NCBI GenBank assembly: GCA_965212195.1
Contig: CBDBUW010000015.1
Location: 124,001-188,000 of the forward strand
DNA: 64,000 nucleotides
Direction: 5' to 3'
Source: JAJCYK01 sp965212195
GTDB taxonomy: Bacteria > Bacteroidota > Bacteroidia > Cytophagales > Cyclobacteriaceae
Of this stretch, positions 58,344 through 64,000 are shown in pieces. A program made the position numbers and the translations under genes. Within the stretch, counting starts at the first letter, position 1. The number at the start of each line of letters is the position of its first letter. The notes beneath the pieces are model-generated. The model was not told where the DNA came from and made no database searches. It saw only the letters and a list, made by a program, of their open reading frames with translations.

Positions 58344-60689
58344 GTGAGTACCGATCCGTTTGAAATCGATTACCAAAAGAGAGTTGTACAGCCGGAGAGC
58401 CATTTATTGAGCGATCTGGACCTGGAAAAACTTTATACCGTACTCAGAAAGAGCTGGGTTTGGATCCTGTTGATCGTCGTGAGTACCAACCTCTCCGCAT
58501 ACCTAGTGATAAGGTGGACAAAACCGCTTTTTGAAAGCTATTCCGATCTGAAACTAAACATTAAGAATGATGCCAGTTTGTTGGGTATATTGGAGGTAAA
58601 TGAAGAGCAAAATCTGACAAATTTGTCGGGTGAAATCGAGCTGCTAAAATCCAAACTTTTCTTTGATAAAGTTATTCGTACCCTGGATCTTAACATTAGC
58701 TACTATTCGGTAGGAAATATCCTGGAAGACGAGAAATATCACAGTCCCCCCTTTAGGGTGGAATATCAGCTCTTCGATAACCGGGCTTTTGACAAAACAT
58801 TTACTGTGGCCATTCGCAATGCCAAGGAATATAGCCTGGGCTATCCGGAGGGATATCCGCAGGGGAATGCCGTTTACCAATTTGGAGAAACTATCGAGAC
58901 CGACCATTTCAAATTAAAGCTATTGCTTAATCAGGAGCCGGAAGAATTGGACGATAGTCAGTTGTATAGTTTTAAAATAAACAGCGCCAACAGCCTTATC
59001 CGGTACCTGGAATCTAACCTTGAAGTGGAGCCCTTAAACCTCAATGCCAACACCATTCGGATTTCATTTAAGGATCACAATAAATACAAAGCCCGTGACC
59101 TGGTCAATGCCATTGATACTATATACCTTACTTATACCAAAGAACAGAAAAACAAGGCCAATCGCCAGAAGATAGATTTCCTGGACCAACAGTTGTTGTT
59201 GACTCAAGCTCGTTTGCAAGACTACGAGAATTACTTTGAGAGCTTCACCATAAAAAATAAGACTACGGATGTGCAGTCCGACTTAAGCAATACCATTAAG
59301 GCCATCTCCGAACTAGACTCTCAGCGTCTGGCCTTGCAGAAAAAATTAACGGACATCGAACAGCTACAGGCCTCTCTGTTGGATGAGGATCGAAAGTCCG
59401 AAGCGCCTTTGGGTTATTCTCACTATAATCCCGAGATCAACGCGGTATTGACGCAACTGGATCAACTTATGGAAGAAAGAGAGATTCTTATGATCTCTTA
59501 TAATGAGAATACCTTTGCAGTTACTAAAAAAGATCAGGAAATCGCGCTGGCCCAAGAAAACCTGCAGGGACTGCTGGCCGCCTATCAGCGGGAATTGCAA
59601 AGCGAACAGCTGGTGATCAGCTCCAAAAAAATAACCTTGGATGGGCGATTGCGTCAATTACCCGCTCAGGGAACTGAATTCAGCAGCAATCAAAGGAATT
59701 TTACTCTGTACGAGGAGTTTCTGTTGACCCTTATGAAATTAAAAGCCGACTTTCAGATAGCTCAGGCAGGTACGGTAACGGATTTCGTGATACTTTCTGC
59801 GGCAGTCCTGCCACAAAATCCCGTTTCCCCCAATAAGCTGATTGTATACGGCATTGGATTTGTTAGTGGTTTCATAATCAGTCTGCTGTTTGTGAGTGTG
59901 CGTTACTTGATGCACAATAAAATCACCAGCATGAATGAAATCGAACAGCTTACCAACTTGCCGTTGTTGGGTGTAGTACCACACTACGATAAAGAGAAAA
60001 TGGAGGTGAGTAAGCTGATAATTAATCGTAATCCAAAATCGCCGGTTAGCGAGAGTTTAAGGACCATTCGTACTAACATGGAGTTTCTGCGGGTCCATCA
60101 AACCAACAAGATCATTTCCGTAACCTCAACAGTGAGCGGTGAGGGCAAGACTTTTATAGCCATTAATCTGGGAGGCATTATCGGGCTCTCCAAACAAAAG
60201 GTATTACTGGTGGATATGGATATGCGCCGTCCGAAAATTCATGCTGCCTTCGGCATGGAAGCCCTTCAGAAAGGCCTCTCCACCATATTGATCAATAAAC
60301 ATCAGTATCAAGAGTGCATACAGGAAACTGAATTGGAGAATTTACATTATTTGCCAGCGGGCCCTACCCCACCTAACCCTTCAGAACTGTTGCTCGGTGA
60401 CGAAGTGGACGAGTTATTCAAAAAACTAAAGGAGACCTATCAAACAATCATACTGGATACACCCCCGGTAGGTCTGGTAACTGATGGCATTTTAGCCATG
60501 AAAAAAGCAGATGTTCCCATTTATGTTATCCGCGCCGACTATTCCAGAAAAGACTTCATCAATTCCTTGAATAGATTGGCAAAAACCAATAGGTTTAATA
60601 ACCTCTCCATAGTATTGAATTCGGTACAAACCAGCGGTAAAAGAGGCTACGGGTATGGCTATGGTTATGGAAACGGATATTATGAGTAA
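58344..60689 (+). CDS. Wzc-like tyrosine autokinase / polysaccharide copolymerase
   Basis: A 781-residue bacterial tyrosine kinase, GTG start at 58344. The N-terminal half carries two membrane helices (WVWILLIVVSTNLSAYLVI and LIVYGIGFVSGFIISLLFVSV) flanking a long periplasmic coiled region. The C-terminal cytoplasmic domain has Walker A SGEGKT (about residue 599), Walker A' LLVDMDMRRP, and Walker B ILDTPP. It ends in a tyrosine cluster (GYGYGYGYGNGYYE) for autophosphorylation. It controls polymer length together with Wza-like and CpsB-like partners in the same operon. Confidence 0.93.
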   Translation: MSTDPFEIDYQKRVVQPESHLLSDLDLEKLYTVLRKSWVWILLIVVSTNLSAYLVIRWTKPLFESYSDLKLNIKNDASLLGILEVNEEQNLTNLSGEIELLKSKLFFDKVIRTLDLNISYYSVGNILEDEKYHSPPFRVEYQLFDNRAFDKTFTVAIRNAKEYSLGYPEGYPQGNAVYQFGETIETDHFKLKLLLNQEPEELDDSQLYSFKINSANSLIRYLESNLEVEPLNLNANTIRISFKDHNKYKARDLVNAIDTIYLTYTKEQKNKANRQKIDFLDQQLLLTQARLQDYENYFESFTIKNKTTDVQSDLSNTIKAISELDSQRLALQKKLTDIEQLQASLLDEDRKSEAPLGYSHYNPEINAVLTQLDQLMEEREILMISYNENTFAVTKKDQEIALAQENLQGLLAAYQRELQSEQLVISSKKITLDGRLRQLPAQGTEFSSNQRNFTLYEEFLLTLMKLKADFQIAQAGTVTDFVILSAAVLPQNPVSPNKLIVYGIGFVSGFIISLLFVSVRYLMHNKITSMNEIEQLTNLPLLGVVPHYDKEKMEVSKLIINRNPKSPVSESLRTIRTNMEFLRVHQTNKIISVTSTVSGEGKTFIAINLGGIIGLSKQKVLLVDMDMRRPKIHAAFGMEALQKGLSTILINKHQYQECIQETELENLHYLPAGPTPPNPSELLLGDEVDELFKKLKETYQTIILDTPPVGLVTDGILAMKKADVPIYVIRADYSRKDFINSLNRLAKTNRFNNLSIVLNSVQTSGKRGYGYGYGYGNGYYE

Positions 60690-60710
60690 ACTATAGAGGG
60701 ATCCACTCCT

Positions 60711-61442
60711 GTGCTTACATTATTTAAGAAAAAGACCTTCGATAAAAGCGTCCGTCCCATGATGGTGGATGTGCATTCTCATTTGATACCGGGAATAGAT
60801 GATGGAGTCAAGACCATGACTGATTCGTTGGATATTTTGCAACGAATGTCAGACCTGGGCTACCAAAAGGTGATCACTACACCACATGTCATGCATGATT
60901 TTTATCCGAACACCTCCATGGACATTTTAAAACGGGTACAGGTATTGCAGCAAAGAGTGGATGCTGTAGGTATTGATCTGGAGGTAGAGGCTGCAGCAGA
61001 ATACTATTTGGATGAGCATTTCATCCAATTGTTGGACCAAAAGTCTGATTTATTAACCTTCGGTGACAATTACATGCTGTTCGAAACTTCTTTTCTAAAT
61101 GAACCTGCTTATTTGCGACAGGGCATTTTTAAGATCATTTCCAATGGAATGAAGCCGGTTTTGGCGCATCCTGAAAGGTATTTATTCCTGCAAAACAACC
61201 CGGAAATCATTGAAGACCTGGTAGAAAGAGGTGTACTGCTACAGGTGAACACCATTTCGCTCAGCGGATACTACAGTAAGGAGGCTAGAAAGTTGGCGGA
61301 GAACTTGATTGACAAAAAAATGATAAGTTTTTTGGGTACAGATTGTCACAATGCCAAACACCTAAAAGCTATGGTTGAAACCATAGAAACGCGGTACTTT
61401 GCCAAGGCCATGCAATTGCCTTTGTTAAATAATTTTCTTTAA
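60711..61442 (+). CDS. CpsB/CapC family tyrosine-protein phosphatase
   Basis: A 243-residue PHP-fold metal-dependent phosphatase, GTG start at 60711. Motif DVHSHLIPGIDDG near the start carries the metal His/Asp; later blocks include TTPHVMHDFYPN, AAEYYLDEHF, LAHPERYLF and GTDCHN. It dephosphorylates the Wzc-like kinase encoded just upstream. Its stop TAA shares one base with the start ATG of the next gene (61440-61442). Confidence 0.92.
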   Translation: MLTLFKKKTFDKSVRPMMVDVHSHLIPGIDDGVKTMTDSLDILQRMSDLGYQKVITTPHVMHDFYPNTSMDILKRVQVLQQRVDAVGIDLEVEAAAEYYLDEHFIQLLDQKSDLLTFGDNYMLFETSFLNEPAYLRQGIFKIISNGMKPVLAHPERYLFLQNNPEIIEDLVERGVLLQVNTISLSGYYSKEARKLAENLIDKKMISFLGTDCHNAKHLKAMVETIETRYFAKAMQLPLLNNFL

Positions 61443-62842
61443 TGACCAGAAACTCTAAACGCAGGAAAATACAGGACCTGATCCGATTATTCGAGGATCA
61501 CCTAAACAAGCAATCTGCTCAATTCTTTGAATTAGAAGATCTGGAAAGGATCTTTAATTTTTATAATGATCACGGCCGTTATAAGAAATCGTTGAAAGCC
61601 TGTGAAGTTGGACTTGAATTGTATCCCTTTTCCGTAGACCTTATATCTATGAAATGTCAGGCCTTGGTCAACCTCAACCAATTTCACCAGGCCTTGGAAT
61701 TGTTGGAAAAAGCACTTTCCATGCAGCCTCATGATGTGGAGCTGCTCACTCTAAAAGCACATATTTTGTCACTGACAAGCCAGACTGCGGAAGCTGTTGA
61801 AACCTTACAGCAAGCTCTGGAATTTGCCAACTACCAAGAGGAGATATACTACCAGATGGGTTTGGCTCACCAGCAAGCGGGTCAATATGAAGAGGCCATT
61901 GCTGCTTATAAAAAAGCTGTAGAGAATAACTTACAGCATGAGGGGGCATTATATGAACTCGCTTATTGTTTGGACGTAGTGGGAGCTCTTAAAGATAGCC
62001 TGGGATACTACCAAAAATTCATTGACCAAGATCCTTACTCCCATCTGGGATGGTACAACCTAGGTATAATCTATCATAAATTGGGGGAGAACGAACAGGC
62101 AGTTTCCGCATATCAATATGCTATTTTAATTAAAGACGATTTTGCCTCGGCACATTTCAATCTCGGCAATGCTTTTATGAGTTTGGAAGACTTTCCCAAG
62201 GCACTCAATGCCTACCGCCAAACCGCCGATCTAGAAGGCCCTTCGGCCGAAACCTATTATTGTATAGGTGAAGCTTATGAAAAACTTGAACACTTCGACT
62301 TATCCCTGAAGTATTATCGCAAAGCCTATAAACTGGATAACTTTTACGACGATGCTCTTTTTGGCATGGGCAAATGCTTACATGCACAAACCAAATGGTA
62401 CGAAGCCACACATTTTTTTAAAAAGGCCCTGAAACTTAATCCCGACAACGAAGTATACTGGTTAGCGTTGGCAGAATCGGAATACCGGGTGGGAAATTTG
62501 GTGTCAAGTATAGAGGCCTATCAGCAAGCAGCGCGTTTAGAACCTGAGAATCATCAGATCTGGCTGGACTGGTCGTTTCTGTATTACGAACAGGGTGATT
62601 ATCATAGGTCATTGGAGCTAATACTAGACGGAATTGAAGAGAGTCCCACTGAAGCCGGCCTTTATTACCGTTCCGTAGCTTATTTTATCGCTGCCGGGAA
62701 ATACAAGGAAGGCTTGGCTTATTTGGAAAATGCGTTAATTTTGAATTTCGAAAAGCACCACGAGCTCTTTGATTTCTATCCAAAGCTGATAAATCAAAAA
62801 GCTTTGCTGAAAATAATCGACCAATACAGACCTGAAGAGTAA
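61442..62842 (+). CDS. tetratricopeptide-repeat protein
   Basis: A 466-residue soluble protein almost wholly built of TPR units (about ten), for example HGRYKKSLKACEVGLELYP, QFHQALELLEKALSMQP, QYEEAIAAYKKAVENN, DFPKALNAYRQTADLEG and LSSIEAYQQAARLEP-type. No signal peptide. A scaffold role near cell-envelope synthesis is likely. It lies between the EPS block and the sulfonolipid gene, with overlap or gaps of 1-2 bp on both sides, so one transcript is probable. Confidence 0.9.
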   Translation: MTRNSKRRKIQDLIRLFEDHLNKQSAQFFELEDLERIFNFYNDHGRYKKSLKACEVGLELYPFSVDLISMKCQALVNLNQFHQALELLEKALSMQPHDVELLTLKAHILSLTSQTAEAVETLQQALEFANYQEEIYYQMGLAHQQAGQYEEAIAAYKKAVENNLQHEGALYELAYCLDVVGALKDSLGYYQKFIDQDPYSHLGWYNLGIIYHKLGENEQAVSAYQYAILIKDDFASAHFNLGNAFMSLEDFPKALNAYRQTADLEGPSAETYYCIGEAYEKLEHFDLSLKYYRKAYKLDNFYDDALFGMGKCLHAQTKWYEATHFFKKALKLNPDNEVYWLALAESEYRVGNLVSSIEAYQQAARLEPENHQIWLDWSFLYYEQGDYHRSLELILDGIEESPTEAGLYYRSVAYFIAAGKYKEGLAYLENALILNFEKHHELFDFYPKLINQKALLKIIDQYRPEE

Positions 62843-62843
62843 C

Positions 62844-63626
62844 ATGAACTACACCTTGAATGGGATTCCGGAAAGAACTAAAAAACCCCGGCAATTTGGC
62901 TTTACTATGGTAATGGACAAAGGCCTAAGTCTTCGGGAAATTGACGATTTTCTGGAGCTGTGTGGCGACCATGTAGATATTGTCAAATTGGGCTGGGGCA
63001 CCAGCTACGTAACTCCCAATCTTAAAGAGAAGCTGAACAAATATCGTGAGCACAACATTCCCACCTATTTTGGCGGTACTCTTTTCGAAGCTTTTGTGGT
63101 ACGCAATCAATTTGATGATTATCGAAAAATTCTGGACAAATACGATATGACTTTTGCGGAAGTGTCGGACGGGTCTATTGAATTGGAACACCAGGTAAAA
63201 TGTGATTACATTCATAAACTAAGCTCGCAAGTTACCGTTTTGTCCGAGGTGGGTTCCAAAGATGTTGAAAAGATCATCCCCCCTTATAAATGGATAAAAT
63301 TAATGCAGGCGGAATTGGATGCGGGTGCCTGGAAAGTAATTGGAGAAGCCCGGGAAGCCGGTAATGTAGGTCTTTTCAGATCTACAGGAGAGGTTCGGAG
63401 TGGTCTGGTACAGGAAATCCTGACTAAGATACCTTTTGAAAAGATCATATGGGAAGCGCCTCAAAAGTCACAACAAGTATGGTTTATAAAACTGCTGGGT
63501 GCTAATGTAAACTTAGGCAACATTGCTCCCAACGAAGTGATACCCCTTGAGACCATTCGACTGGGATTGAGAGGAGATACCTTTAATCATTTTATTAATA
63601 ACGCGGATTCCAGCGTACAACCCTAA
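62844..63626 (+). CDS. phosphosulfolactate synthase (ComA-like)
   Basis: A 260-residue TIM-barrel enzyme that adds sulfite to phosphoenolpyruvate. Typical motifs: RQFGFTMVMDKGLSLREIDDFLE, VDIVKLGWGTSYV, a YFGGTLFE block, FAEVSDGSIEL, the active-site EVGSK, and WEAPQKSQQVWFI. In Bacteroidota the product feeds synthesis of the sulfonolipid base capnine rather than coenzyme M; that use is family knowledge. It is read 1 base after the TPR gene and directly before a DUF368 membrane-protein gene. Confidence 0.93.
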   Translation: MNYTLNGIPERTKKPRQFGFTMVMDKGLSLREIDDFLELCGDHVDIVKLGWGTSYVTPNLKEKLNKYREHNIPTYFGGTLFEAFVVRNQFDDYRKILDKYDMTFAEVSDGSIELEHQVKCDYIHKLSSQVTVLSEVGSKDVEKIIPPYKWIKLMQAELDAGAWKVIGEAREAGNVGLFRSTGEVRSGLVQEILTKIPFEKIIWEAPQKSQQVWFIKLLGANVNLGNIAPNEVIPLETIRLGLRGDTFNHFINNADSSVQP

Positions 63627-63628
63627 CT

Positions 63629-64000
63629 TTGAAAACCAAGAGCCAAAAGATCCTGCTGTTCCTGAAAGGGATAGGCATGGGAAGCGCCGATATTGTGCCT
63701 GGTGTATCCGGAGGTACTATTGCCTTTATAACCGGGATTTATGAAGAGTTGCTGGCCAGCATTAAAGCAGTGGATTTCGATGCGCTTAAGCTTTTGCTAA
63801 AAGGCAATTTCAATGCCTTCTGGTTGAAGATCAACGGGAGTTTCTTGCTGATCCTAGTGTCGGGGATCGTGGTCAGCTTGTTCTCCCTGGCCCGGGCTAT
63901 AAGTTATTTTCTGGAGCATCATCACATACAGCTTTGGTCCTTCTTCTTTGGTCTTATCCTGATATCCGCTCTGGTAGTTAGCCGGGATATCTCAAAGTGG
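63629..64000 (+). CDS. DUF368 membrane protein (3' partial)
   Basis: A TTG at 63629 opens a frame that runs to the window end (124 codons seen). GIGMGSADIVPGVSGGTIAFITGIYEEL is the DUF368 N-terminal signature; the rest consists of membrane helices (LILVSGIVVSLFSLARAI, LWSFFFGLILISALVV). DUF368 proteins are polytopic transporters linked to undecaprenyl phosphate recycling. It begins 2 bp after the ComA-like gene; the family position next to ComA is common in Flavobacteriia. Confidence 0.85.
   Translation, partial: MKTKSQKILLFLKGIGMGSADIVPGVSGGTIAFITGIYEELLASIKAVDFDALKLLLKGNFNAFWLKINGSFLLILVSGIVVSLFSLARAISYFLEHHHIQLWSFFFGLILISALVVSRDISKW

Overview
The window reads as a chromosome segment from a marine-type Bacteroidota, most likely Flavobacteriia or a close Cytophagia relative. 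Sequence signs are: a type IX secretion (T9SS) C-terminal sorting domain on a SprB-repeat adhesin; many short lipoprotein signals; bacillithiol synthesis (bshA); a ComA-like phosphosulfolactate synthase (sulfonolipid precursor in this phylum); DUF5916/CBM9 and VPS10-type outer-surface proteins; a GH3 plus beta-lactamase fusion; and several perfect TAnnTTTG -7 boxes just upstream of genes. All calls were made by eye, with no database search.

Layout. 1-4.4 kb: end of a T9SS adhesin, a secreted amidohydrolase and a TPR lipoprotein. 4.4-7.3 kb: clpB (minus), with a decayed copy of its own 3' end and a second terminator behind it. 7.6-10.6 kb: a TRAP transporter whose binding protein is convergent with its membrane subunits. 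10.6-15.9 kb: rlmN, a small His-rich protein, then a minus-strand run of a small membrane protein, mutL and two rhomboid proteases. 16-20.8 kb: GH3/serine hydrolase fusion, bshA and a fatty-acid hydroxylase. 20.9-27.1 kb: a 45-residue lipoprotein missed by ordinary ORF cut-offs, a VWA/MoxR pair, an AlbA-type protein, PhoH, an AhpD-like protein and a hypothetical. 27.2-33.6 kb: DUF5916 protein, cupin, two ~250 bp direct repeats around two small membrane proteins, a PKD lipoprotein, a lipocalin-like lipoprotein and a DUF4198 protein. 33.7-39.2 kb: heavy-metal efflux locus (two His-rich proteins, RND adaptor, RND pump).

39.3-51.6 kb is a distinct accessory island. It looks AT-richer by eye. All eight intact genes lie on the minus strand (VOC protein, alpha/beta hydrolase, SDR, CHASE histidine kinase with a decayed ATPase domain, VPS10-like protein, serine hydrolase, sulfatase, with gene stubs between). 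Seven copies of an imperfect palindrome related to GTCYGCTTT-GG-AAAGCGGAC lie between them and, as far as I could see, nowhere else in the window. Several are followed, next to a gene's or gene remnant's stop codon, by a conserved AACAATG-type boundary. This organisation resembles an integron-type cassette array without a visible integrase and is the main candidate for a new or undescribed system here. The island's right edge is an intact tRNA-Arg(CCT), and a decayed copy of that tRNA lies on the other side of the sulfatase.

51.8-64 kb returns to core-like genes: a Tat-exported serine hydrolase, PhzF, HflX, a membrane/cytochrome c fusion, then a plus-strand exopolysaccharide block (glycosyltransferase, rfbC-like epimerase, Wza-like export protein, Wzc-like tyrosine kinase, CpsB-like phosphatase), a TPR protein, phosphosulfolactate synthase and the start of a DUF368 protein cut by the window end.
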